A stretch of DNA of 64,000 nt from Paracyclopina nana (lineage: Eukaryota; Arthropoda; Copepoda; Cyclopoida; Cyclopettidae), in contig JAGUCH010000003.1 in the NCBI GenBank assembly GCA_019096065.1, positions 8,680,001 through 8,744,000 on the forward strand, written 5' to 3'. Within the stretch, counting starts at the first letter, position 1, and every line of letters starts with the position of its first letter. The notes under the pieces were generated by a model that was not told the DNA's origin, ran no database searches, and worked only from the letters and a program-made list of their open reading frames with translations. This document shows, piece after piece, positions 37,093 through 47,538 of this stretch. The position numbers and the translations under genes are program-made.

Positions 37093-38941
37093 TCATACAA
37101 TGTTCCGCTCACGGACCTCAACATTGTTGACTATGCGATCAAATGTGAACCGTGACAAATCGATGGTCTGAAATGAGTTGTCGAAAAGGAGTTCCATCAC
37201 TGCTCTCCCAATTGCCGGAGCTTGCTGAATGCCATGCCCACTGCAACCAGTTGCAAACCACAGATTGCGCAGCTTTGGGTGATTGCCAATAATGGCATTT
37301 TGATCCCACGTGTTGTAATCATAAAATCCACTCCACGCAGTTTTGATCTAGAAATAAGTTCAATGATATCCTATAATGTATGCAATCACTTAATGGCTTA
37401 CTTTAATGTTCTCAAAACATTTCGCACGATGAGCTATCACAGGCCAGACTTTTTCATCAAAAAAATCGTAATCAACGTCGTTGGTAGTCACGTCTGGTTC
37501 TTCTTCGTCACTGGAGGGAGATCTGCCACACAAATAATTATTGCCCCAACCTTCTCGTCTGAAATAGGTTCCAGAGGGATCAATAACTAATGGACAATCA
37601 AGTCCAGGTCCCGATGGGCAATGGACATTATAGACATAGCGTTTCCTAGGCTCAACAGGCAAAGGCACAGAGCAAATATCCTCGCCAAGTCCGAGGCTAC
37701 ATAGTGTTGCAAGATGACCAGATTCAGCCCCACCAGCAATAACAAACTGGGAGCCTCCGAATGGAAAAACATCCCCATTGGGAAGATGAACATGCACTTC
37801 TTCAATCCTGTTTTTGAGCCTTGCTGTTTCATCTTCAATTTCATCTTCAACGGTGTCCTCATAAATCTTTTCCGTGTTGATTACATGAGCCACATTATGG
37901 ACTTCTCCCTCAATGAAATGGACACCCAATTCTTTTGCTTTCATCTTGAGACCAGTCAGAAGTGCCCACGGGTCGAACCAGCCTTCATTCTCATACCCGT
38001 AAGACCCGAGAGCAATTCCCTCAGTGTTCAACCATGGAAACTTTCTTTTAAGCTGTTTGGCCGTTATTAGCTCCACTTTGGCACCACATTCACTATTTAA
38101 AAACATAAAAAATTGCATGATGGCACACATGATAAACTGGACTAAAATGTTATTATGTTACATTTGAACTAAATGGTTTTCATGCATTACATCCACGCCC
38201 TCTTCAGAGGCTAGGAAAAGATAACCATGTGGCTGAAAATGGACATCTGGAGTGTAAGCGCCCTCACTGTGTAATCTTGTTCCAGCGTTCCTGAGGAAGT
38301 CTGCCCCAAATAATGACATTTCGATATTTTCAGGCAATGAAAACTGCTGCCGAAGCCCACCAACAGACATTGTAGTGGCCGCACATTGGTACTAATCGTA
38401 ATGAAAAAGATTCAATAAAATAACTGAAGACTGGAGCTTGTTAAGTCACTACCTTTGGATCTCGCTCGATAACAAGAATATTCATGCCTTGGTGTATTCG
38501 TTGAGCAAGCCAATAGGCAACAGAGCATCCCATGACTCCACCACCCATAATGATAATATCATAGTGAGCCAAGTAGCCCTCAATGTAGTACTTGGTTTTG
38601 CGCTTCTTTTTTGTTCGCATCTGATCTAAAGACCTCTCGATTGGATCTTCAATGGGTCTGTTGGCCACGTAGGTAGACTCGAAAGGTTTTACGTATGGAA
38701 TTTTGACTAGGTTTTGGGGATTTGCATAATGCGAGGACAATGTGGCAGTGTACGGAATTTTGGCCACTTCATTCCTGGATTTATGCTTGGATATGAAACA
38801 CCTGCTTTGCGACGGAATTTGCACTTGTCGTTTACCATCGGTGCTAACAAGAGACTTGCTATCCCCTGAGGAGCAACATCGATGCGATATTAGCTGGGCT
38901 GTCCAGCGAGACCAAATCGCTCTTGTATGAAGCAGCGCCAT
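37093..38941 (-). CDS. FAD-dependent oxidoreductase domain-containing protein 1 (complex I assembly)
   Basis: Mitochondrial FAD protein of the DAO family, needed for mid-to-late assembly of respiratory complex I in animals. Minus-strand exons 38941-38453, 38391-38162, 38092-37402 and 37347-37093 give 554 aa. The first 125 or so residues are Arg/Ser-rich and poorly conserved, as expected of a mitochondrial leader. The dinucleotide-binding motif is MGGGVMG at about 132-138. Other family blocks are TEGIALGSYGYENEGWFDPW, LPVEPRKRYVYNVHCP, YFRREGWGNNYLCGRSP and FATGCSGHGIQQAPAIGRA near the C-terminus. An AATAAA signal starts on the last base of the TGA stop (37093-37088). It is divergent from exportin-1, with 836 bp between the two start codons. 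Confidence 0.92.
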
Positions 38942-39367
38942 GGCAACACTGCAAATAGGCAGATATTACTAGACTCTTTTTTTTTTGACAAAGGTCAAAC
39001 TTCACATCCTCATTAGAAAAAGATACTTTTTGGCATTGAACAAGTTTTTGGGCTCATTTTGTTTATTTACCTTTTTGCCAGTACCGTCATGCTTTTTACT
39101 GACGGATCTGATCATGACTCAGACAATTTTGGCACAATCTCAGCCTAATGCTGGAAAAACCCTAGGTAAATCTCGATATTATAAGCTTATTGATCATAGC
39201 ATGAGTACTTCAAAATATTTGATTGTGTTAACGTTGGTGACGCCTTCATTGGAGCATAATTTAAGACTGTTTTGCTTGAAAGCTTGTTTAAAGTTGTGCC
39301 TTAAAAATAATTAATCATAACGGAGAATTTTCGTAAAGTCAGCTGTCGCCGCTTGAAAAGCGTTTTG

Positions 39368-39402
39368 ATTGGCTAGTGCAACGCTCAAATCGTTCTGATT
39401 GG
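39368..39402. promoter_or_regulatory. Two inverted CCAAT boxes in the FOXRED1/XPO1 bidirectional promoter
   Basis: Two nearly identical TGATTGG motifs lie 30 bp apart (ATTGG at 39368-39372 and 39398-39402), between the divergent start codons at 38941 and 39778. Paired CCAAT/NF-Y sites are common in housekeeping and bidirectional promoters. Function is inferred. Confidence 0.45.
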
Positions 39403-39634
39403 TTGAAGCACAACTTTTCCGTCGAATAACGTGGAGGGAACGCACGAGAAAATAAAATTACTCTAACCGATTTTTTTTCCGCTAAAACGACTTAATCGTG
39501 AAATTTAAATTCGCCTTAGCAAACTGCAGATTGTATTTTTTAAAAATTGTGACAAGTGAAAAGGTAACTCGAGGGTTAAGACAGTGAATTTGCAATTATT
39601 TTGTCGGTTGCTTTTGGTCGTGTCCAACCTTGTG

Positions 39635-39671
39635 GCGTAAACTGGCGTAATCTGGTTTACACCGGTTACGC
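39635..39671. promoter_or_regulatory. GCGTAA-motif cluster with inverted copy upstream of XPO1
   Basis: GCGTAA occurs at 39635-39640 and 39645-39650, and as the reverse complement TTACGC at 39666-39671. The arrangement GCGTAATCTGG / CCGGTTACGC can form an imperfect hairpin. It lies about 110 bp upstream of the exportin start codon. A regulatory role is inferred from position and symmetry only. Confidence 0.3.
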
Positions 39672-39777
39672 ACAATAATTCACATCGCTGCGCGCCAGAC
39701 TCCTGCCGTTGTTCGGTTTCGTAATTGAAGATTTTCCACCTTTCCTGCGCCTCTTGGCTACGAATGAGTGATTAAAG

Positions 39778-42700
39778 ATGACAGCCTTAGCTCAAGAAAC
39801 TGTCAACAAGCTTCTTGACTTCAACCAGAAGCTCGACATTGGGCTTTTGGACACGGTGGTGGGGACCTTGTATTCGGGCTCGGGTGAACAGCAAAAGATG
39901 GCACAAGAAGTGCTCACGACCCTCAAAGAGCATCCGGATGCGTGGACGAAGGTGAGAGAAAGGCCCTCGAGGCCGTGCGAGCGGCCAAACTGACCTCGGT
40001 CAAGATCGTTCACGAGAGCAGTTATAACCAGTTTTTCCTTCTTAGGTCGATACAATCCTGGAATTTTCGAACAATCAGCAAACCAAGTACTATGCCCTCC
40101 AGATTTTGGAGAGCGTGATCAAAACCCGGTGGAAGGTGTTGCCTCGTAATCAATGCGAGGGCATCAAGAAATACATTGTTGGTCTCATCATCAAAACGAG
40201 CTCCGATCCAGTTCTTTTGGACAAGGAGAAGACTTACCTCAACAAGTTGAACATGATTCTCGTTCAAGTACAGTGTGATGGCCTTTGCCTTTTTTAACAG
40301 TTTTGAACTTATGCCTTTTTTTCAGATTTTGAAGCGAGAATGGCCAAAGAACTGGGAGAGCTTCATTCCCGACATCATTGGAGCTTCGAAGACCAACGAG
40401 TCCCTTTGCCAAAACAACATGATCATTCTGAAGCTTCTCTCTGAGGAGGTGTTCGACTTTTCAAGCGGTCAGATGACCCAAACGAAGGCCAAGCACTTGA
40501 AAGACACCATGTGTTCGCAGTTCTCCGACGTTTTCACCCTGTGCCAATTCGTATTGGACAACTCCCAGAATGCACCGTTGGTCGGGGCCACCCTGGAGAC
40601 CCTGCTCAGGTTCCTCAACTGGATCCCCTTGGGCTACATCTTCGAGACGACGCTGATCCGCACGCTGATCTTCAAATTTCTCAACGTGCCCATGTTCAGA
40701 AACGTGACGTTGAAATGTCTGACGGAGATCGCGGCCGTGAGCGTTGCACAATACGATGAGGCTTTCGTGGCCTTGTTCAGCACCACCATGCAGCAATTGG
40801 AGACCATGCTACCGGTTGACACGAACATCAGAGAGGCCTACGCTAATGGTATGCATTAAAAAGTTGTTCATGTCCTGCAGTAATCACCGCAATCCTTGCT
40901 CTTTTCCCTATCTGTAGGAATGGATTCTGAGCAGCAGTTTATACAAGACTTGGCTCTGTTTTTCTGTACCTTCCTCAAAGAACACGGCACCCTGGTGGAA
41001 AAGGGCGAGATGAACGAGACCTTGCTCAAGGCATTGCATTACTTAATCCTCATTTCTGAAGTCGAAGAAGTAGAGATTTTTAAAATTTGCCTCGAATACT
41101 GGAACAGCCTCGCAGCCGACCTCTACCGAGAGAGTCCCTATGCTGCCGGTGCTTCCCCGTTGTTCATGTCAAGGCCGACCGCAGCCAATAGTAGCGGCAA
41201 CACGCCCCCGAGGCGACAATTTTACCAGCCGGTTTTGACCAAGGTGCGATACATCATGATATCCCGCATGGCCAAGCCTGAGGAGGTTCTCGTTGTAGAG
41301 AACGACCAGGGCGAAGTTGTCCGTGAGTTCATGAAGGACACGGACTCCATCAACATGTACAAGAACATGCGGGAGACTCTGGTCTACTTGACGCATTTGG
41401 ATTATATCGACACCGAGAGAATCATGACTGAAAAGTTACAAAATCAGGTACGACGACTGACTTAAGCTTCCTAGTGTTCGCTTGATTCATTCAATGTTTC
41501 TCTAGGTAAATGGCAATGAGTGGTCTTGGAAGAACCTGAACACGCTGTGCTGGGCCATTGGCTCCATCTCCGGATCAATGCACGAAGAGGACGAGAAGAG
41601 GTTTCTTGTGACTGTCATCAAAGATCTGCTTGGCCTCTGCGAGCAAAAGAAGGGCAAAGACAACAAGGCCATCATAGCATCCAACATCATGTACATCGTT
41701 GGCCAATATCCCCGGTTTTTGCGTGCTCATTGGCGGTTCCTTAAGACCGTGGTGAACAAGCTGTTCGAGTTTATGCACGAGACCCATGAGGGTGTCCAAG
41801 ACATGGCGTGCGACACGTTCATTAAGATTGCCCAGAAATGCCGCAGACAGTTTGTCCAGATCCAGGTTGGAGAGATCATGCCTTTCATCGATGAGCTGCT
41901 GAGTAACATCAACTCGATTATTTGTGACCTTCAGCCTCAACAGGTGAGATTAACTTTTGAGTTCGTCCAGCGAAGTAGGCGTGGCTAAGCCAAACTGCCT
42001 TTTTCAGGTTCATACGTTCTACGAAGCCGTTGGCCACATGATTTCTGCTAGCAACGATGCTCAGCAGCAGGAGCAATTGATCGAGAAGTACATGCAGTTG
42101 CCCAATCAGGTGTGGGACGACATCATCAACCAAGCAGCTAAGAATGTGGATGTCCTCAAGGACCACGAGGCTGTGAAGCAACTTGGCAGTATTCTGAAGA
42201 CCAACGTAAGGGCCTGCAAAGCCCTCGGGCACCCTTTTGTCATGCAACTTGGACGCATCTACTTGGACATGCTGAATGTGTACAAGGTTATGTCAGAGAA
42301 CATTAGCACCGCCATTAGCCTCAACGGGGAGGTCGTCACGAGGCAGCCACTCATCAAGTCCATGAGGGTGGTGAAGAAGGAGACGCTTAAATTGATTTCC
42401 TGCTGGGTAGAGAGGTCCAACGATGCCAACATGGTCCTGGAGAACTTTATCCCCCCGCTGCTCGATGCCGTGCTGATGGACTACCAAAGGTGTGCGGTCC
42501 CCGCCGCTCGTGAACCCGAGGTATTGTCCACAATGGCGACCACTGTCAACAAGCTGAAAGCTACTATCACGCTTCAAATACCAAAAATCTTCGATGCTGT
42601 ATTTGAGTGCACCCTCGATATGATCAACAAGGTGAGTTTGACATTTAATTGGACGCCTAAGCAGGGCCTTAACCTAGCTGCTATTACATTTTCAGGACTT

Positions 42701-43418
42701 TGAGGTGTTCCCTGAGCACCGAACCAACTTTTTCATCCTCCTACAAGCCGTGAATCTGTACTGTTTCGAGGCCTTTTTGTCCATCCCCGCTGCACAGTTC
42801 AAGCTCGTGTTGGACTCGATCATCTGGGCGTTCAAGCACACAATGCGCAACGTCGCCGACACGGGACTGAATATCCTCTTCCAGCTGTTGCAAAACGTGT
42901 CGGCCAACCTGGAGGCCGCTCAATCCTTCTACCAAACCTACTACACCGACATTCTGCAGCACATGTTCAGTGTCGTGACGGACACGTCGCACACGGCCGG
43001 CCTAACTATGCATGCCACAATTCTGGCCTACATGTTTGCCCTGGTGGAGACCACCAAGGTCTCCGTGTCCCTGAACCCAGCTTCCCCCAACGCCGGACCC
43101 GCAGGAAACATTGCCTACGTGCAGGACTTCGTGGCCAACCTCCTGAGGACGGCCTTCCCTCACTTGACAGATAACCAAATCAAAATCACTGTGGCTGGAT
43201 TGTTCAACTTAGACCAGGATATCCCAGCCTTCAAGGAGCACTTGCGGGACTTTTTGGTCCAGATCCGAGAGTTCACTGGAGAAGACGACACCGACTTATT
43301 TTTGGAAGAGCGCGAAACGGCCCTCAAAAAGGCCCAGGATGAGAAGCGGAAGATTGCTGTCTCGGTGCCAGGAATGCTGAACCCCCACGAGATACCGGAA
43401 GAAATGCAGGAAATGTGA
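39778..43418 (+). CDS. Exportin-1 / CRM1 (nuclear export receptor)
   Basis: Karyopherin-beta that carries leucine-rich NES cargo and some RNAs out of the nucleus with Ran-GTP. Exons 39778-39951, 40046-40267, 40326-40848, 40918-41447, 41506-41943, 42008-42631 and 42696-43418 give 1077 aa, close to human XPO1 (about 1071). The sequence is strongly conserved. It includes the CRIME-type N-terminus ([19 protein letters not shown]), the NES-groove helices around [20 protein letters not shown], the groove cysteine context [14 protein letters not shown], the block [12 protein letters not shown], and the C-terminal [17 protein letters not shown] with NPHEIPEEM. All junctions are GT-AG and in phase. 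An AATAAA polyadenylation signal lies at 43974-43979, if the 3' UTR is about 0.55 kb. Confidence 0.96.
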
Positions 43419-44084
43419 CTTGCTTAAAACACACACATGTTTTCTAAGAAAACCCATTCTCAAGACTTGTTCTACTATTTAGGCTACATATAAAAATGAA
43501 TGCGTGCCGAGGAGTGAGTGATGCTACTTCTAGTGAGCCATGACACACACATACACAGCTTTTTTCCTGACAAGTTTCCATTTCTAGTTGTACCTGCAAA
43601 ATTTCGTTTCTTTTTTAGCGTAAGAGGTTTTTTCTCGCAACACCACATCTCCCCTGTTGGTCCGTCTCTCCCTAAATCCAATTCCTTAACATTGGCATTT
43701 TTGTTTCTATTTGGTTGACAATGCCAAGCTGAAGATTCTGATGAGCATTTGAACCAATCCTAGAGAAGCGTTGCAGAAGTGTGATGAATTTACATGTGGG
43801 CAAATGTGAGCATCGTTTTTTAATTCTATGTTCTCCTTGTCATTGCACAGCTGTCGTCTAGAGAGATTTTTTTTTTGAAAATAACCTGCCAGAAAAAAGA
43901 GAAATTAAAATAATAACAATATCGAACGGTCGTTAATTGATAATGTGCGATGATGACTTATTAATCATAAATGAATAAAGCAAACTACTACAGCAAGTTC
44001 CAGATTTATTCTTTTTTAAAATTTTGTGTGGAAATTCACAGCCAAAGACATTAATGTAGCATTTAGTTAAATCATACAGGTTGC
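43419..44084. other. Convergent 3' region between XPO1 and the ACSF3-like gene
   Basis: It holds an AATAAA on the plus strand (43974-43979) suited to exportin-1, and an AATAAA on the minus strand (44010-44005), 75 bp past the ACSF3-like stop. I searched the minus strand here for the missing acyl-CoA synthetase exons (RYGMTE and GD motifs) and found none. Confidence 0.6.
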
Positions 44085-45914
44085 TCACAACTCCCTGAGA
44101 GTAATCCCTGTGATTTCTTTCCATTCATTTTTCATGTCCTCACTTAGTGGAGAGAGGCCATTTACCATCAACTTCATGCGACGCGGGCAAGCTTCGCCAA
44201 CATAGTTACGAATCTTTTTCGTCTAATGAAGGGAGCAGGCATGAATTACATCGTCCTCAACTAATATTAGTCTACTTACGTTGAATAACTCATGATACCT
44301 CCGGATCAGGAGTTCGTAGTGAGAAGCGACTCCGGCAAAGCTATTCACGCGCGCCACTCTTGGCTCATCCATCTGAGTGATTCCAAGCAAATGGGACCAA
44401 ACCTAAAAAGTAAGCGTGATGATCAATTACGTATTAATATTACTTTTTTTTACCTTCAGGGAGTCGAATTGAGGGAGGAGAACGACGCGACCACCAACGC
44501 TAAGAGGGCAAACCAATGAAGCCACAACTCCATAAGTGTGATACAAGCTGAGTGAGTGGAGCATCGATGTGGATTCGTTAATTTCCCAGGCTTTAGCTAC
44601 GATCTCCGCTGCTTTGTTGATATCGTGATGGGTAAGGAGCAGTCTACTATTCTCCATGCCTGCAAGGCAAACGCTGAAGGTAAGGCCTGATATTAGACCA
44701 ATAAGCAGTTTCAGTGACCTGGCATGTAGAGCATCATTACGGGTCTGTCCCTCGGGTAGAGGGCTTCGCTGAAAATCAGGTTGGGGAAAGGTCCTTCTTC
44801 CTCTAGATCGTAATTGTAGGATCGTGTCACTAATGCGTTGCTCAGACAGACGAGAGGCTTGTTGAGCTTTGAGGCCAAATCCTCCACCTATGAATTCAGA
44901 GAGTAAACACGGGTAAATAAAGGATTGCTGCCATTGTTTGGACAGCGCGGCTCTCCATCATCTGTGAGTATAGAGCACGCGGAGAAAGCTTCCTATTCTT
45001 TTACCACCTCCTGCCTTGATAGAAATTTTCAGCCTGCTTTGACCCTCGGTGCTGCATAAAGACTTCCGCACAACTCACCTTATCAATCGTGGTAGGGGCG
45101 GAAATAACAAGAGCGCTTCCCGAGTCCTTGATAAAGTATTCCAGAGCCTGGGGAGTGTGGTGCGGGCTCAAAGGAACCACGATGTTTCCAGACATCCAAA
45201 TGGCCCATTGGCCAATCACGTAGCTCACTCCGTTTGGGCAGATCAGGTTGATGGGCCGGTTCTTGTTCTCCTGGTTCCTCAAAGCCTTCTTGATTTCCAT
45301 GGACAAGTACAAGCTCCTGCATGCAAGCGGGATTATGCGCTATGTCCTCATCGAAACTTAAAGAGGTTGTACCGTCTGAATAAGTCTTCGTAGGTAAAGT
45401 CCCCGTCCGCATCCGTGATGGCAACCTTGCTCCGGTACGGTCTCAAGGAGAGGAAAAACGGGGCCTCGCTCGTCTCGTTATTTTTGAGGATATTGGCCGT
45501 CATGTTGCTGGTCATTGTTGAGGCCATTTTGGGAAAGGCTTTCGCCGATGATGATTGATGCCATTGCGTGCCAACGTGTCTTCGATGTTGATTTGTTGGC
45601 GTTACGTGTGGACGAATGCCAATTGGATTTCCACCCCAGCCGGCGGTGGCCTTCATCAGGCAGCAGAGGCCCCGTTGGCCTTTATCCATCTTTCCGACGA
45701 TGATTGCCGCGTTTGTTTCCTTCGAGCGTTCTGCCAAGAATGACAACTTTGTGCTATACTGTGGCAAAAGAGGCGAACTGAAGCGCACTGCGGGAATCGA
45801 AGCCCTGAAAAGCAAAGACGCGCTATTTACTATTGGGTCGACAACGCGATCGAGTGACTTTGGCCCGTCGGTGATGGCAACGAGCGCGGCGAAGAATTTC
45901 AAGTTAGCTAACAT
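44085..45914 (-). CDS. ACSF3-like acyl-CoA synthetase relative, C-terminally short, P-loop degenerate
   Basis: Related to mitochondrial malonyl-CoA/acyl-CoA synthetase ACSF3 (ANL superfamily). Minus-strand exons: to 45373 from either 45914 or 45527, then 45316-45079, 44887-44719, 44659-44454, 44402-44280 and 44222-44085, all GT-AG and in phase. Length is 471 aa from the first ATG or 342 aa from 45527 (MASTMTS); the start is uncertain. Family blocks are clear: FTYEDLFRRS, GQWAIWMSGNIVVPLSPHH, LEYFIKDSGSALV, LHSLSLYHTYGVVASLVCPL, RRMKLMVNGLSPL and WKEITGITL. Two odd points suggest a non-catalytic product. The ATP-binding P-loop expected after MLYM (SGTTGxPKG in the family) reads PGGMENSRLLLTH across the exon join, without the Ser/Thr or Lys. 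The protein also stops just before the RYGMTE motif, so the GD motif and the C-terminal lysine domain are missing. It may be a pseudoenzyme or a decaying gene. Confidence 0.72.
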
Positions 45915-47538
45915 GGGAGAGCGTCGTTGATATATGTATAGTATAGCTAGTGGACGCCGAAGCAGTCATGGACTCTTGCCAATGCTTTTGGCCCTTTCTC
46001 ACGAAAAAAAACCTCATGAACTCCGTTTTGCGTCAGAACTTTTCCGCGTTGGAATGTTTCAAGATGGCCGGCCTTTCACAAAGATTGGAAAGACTGCTTC
46101 GTCACGAGGTCGGCGACAACGTGCATTTGGGAACTCGCTTCAATAATTCTGGCCTTGAACGTCTACGGCAAATGTTGGATAACAACTCGCTCGCGATCAT
46201 CTGACGCAAAGTTTTCAAAAGTAACACTTACGTTGCTTAAAAGGCAAACTGTGGCGGTCACGACGCGACGGGCTACCTTACGTAACTGACAAAGCAATAT
46301 GGAAAAAAGGCAAAAGTGGCTAGACGAGTGCGCAGGTAGGCTGCTGCTCAGGTGATCTCCGACAGCAATATCTGAACATCGAGCTAGCTTGCTTCGCAAC
46401 TTGCACTTTTGCGCATCATTAGGGCCGTAAACCGAGTTCACGTAATGTGCAACGTGCGTGTATCAAAATAAGTTGCGACGGTAAGCAAATTCGGCCGTAA
46501 ACGCGTCTCGTCAGATGAGGACGGTCGCTTCAAAATACGTGCCTGCATTTCTCGCTAGAAGTACTTTGGACACAGTACCGACCCGTTCGACTCCAGCAGC
46601 TCGCGTTGCGTAACGCATAAACGACTCGTTTTTCAACTCGTTGCTGTCCATGGCGCCGCGATGATCGTTTGCCCCGATGCATTCATCGCCTTACGTAAAG
46701 CAGTTGGGCCGCAAAAGCCAGCTTACGTAAGCGCGCCCATGAGAAGGGGTGCCAAAAATCTCCCCGACGACTTTCATTTGATGGAGCTGATCTTTCGGAA
46801 ACTATTCCCCATGTTTTATCCTCGCGTGAAATCTTCGCTTGCATCCAGCCCCGCTCCAGACGAGAGAGCACGCTCGTGACAATCCCACTTTTGATTGCTA
46901 GCCATCAATCAGTCGCGTTTGCTCTTCTCCTAGCTCGGGACATCTAAGCAAACAAGGCAAACAAAGTCCTAATGTTGTCCGTTCAAGCTGTTTTATGACG
47001 TTGCGCAACCGATTAGAGCCACTAAAAATAAAGCGCGAAACGCGAAGCGTTAGTGTTGTTTACTTGTTTTCGACTAAACTCGTTTGATTTTGATCGAGTT
47101 AACGAGCGGCCGTCGACAAAAACGCGCTAATTATGGCCTTTCCGGCGTCGATGGGTCCGTCCCTTCTCGAAAATGCAACGTGCCAAATTGCTCGCTTCTC
47201 GCTCACGCATGGTTAATTTTTTGGTCAATTGGGAATCGAGCCCGATCGGCGCAAAGAAAGCGCGAAGCTTCATTTCGGTGCCAAGTCGATTGGAATTTTT
47301 GACGCTCTCCTCTTTGAGACGCTGGTTAATTTTTAATTGGCACCCGGCTAATGAACTTCATTTGCAGCAGCTCCATCCTCGACGCGGTCGTCGTCGTCGT
47401 CAACTTGGCTCTCGCTTCGCGGCCGGCCTCCAAATGCGCTCCTTCTTCCAGCAGCTATTTTACGAGGCCGCGGCAGTTGATGCGGAGCCAGCCCCGACGA
47501 TGGGTTCGCGGATGCGTTGAAAAAAGTGAGGCTTCAGC
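45915..47538. promoter_or_regulatory. CpG-rich divergent intergenic region
   Basis: Between the ACSF3-like gene (-) and the secreted-protein gene (+). CpG is visibly more frequent than in the surrounding introns. It includes a CGT/GTC run at about 47387-47401 and a cluster of palindromic bZIP-type sites. I see no supported coding exon, although short open frames are present. Confidence 0.5.
46278..47008. promoter_or_regulatory. Cluster of six C/EBP- or PAR-bZIP-type palindromic sites
   Basis: TTACGTAA occurs exactly at 46278-46285, 46691-46698 and 46733-46740. Related octamers are TCACGTAA (46438-46445), TTGCGTAA (46606-46613, within the near-palindrome GCGTTGCGTAACGC) and TTGCGCAA (47001-47008). 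These match known binding consensus for C/EBP, PAR-bZIP (Pdp1/Vrille, DBP) and E4BP4 proteins. A given octamer would be expected far less than once in this length. Which gene is controlled is unknown. Confidence 0.5.

Larger units (their letters stand above)
38942..39777. promoter_or_regulatory. Bidirectional promoter region FOXRED1 / XPO1
   Basis: 836 bp separate the two divergent start codons. The stretch contains paired CCAAT boxes, a GCGTAA motif cluster and a T-run near 38970-38980; no coding exon is supported. Divergent housekeeping genes with a short spacer usually share promoter elements, so coupling is inferred. Confidence 0.5.

Noticed and set aside
45934-47520. Several open frames in the CpG-rich spacer
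   Set aside because: Stops are rarer in GC-richer DNA; the frames overlap each other on both strands and show no domain or signal peptide. Only the exon at 47539 is supported.
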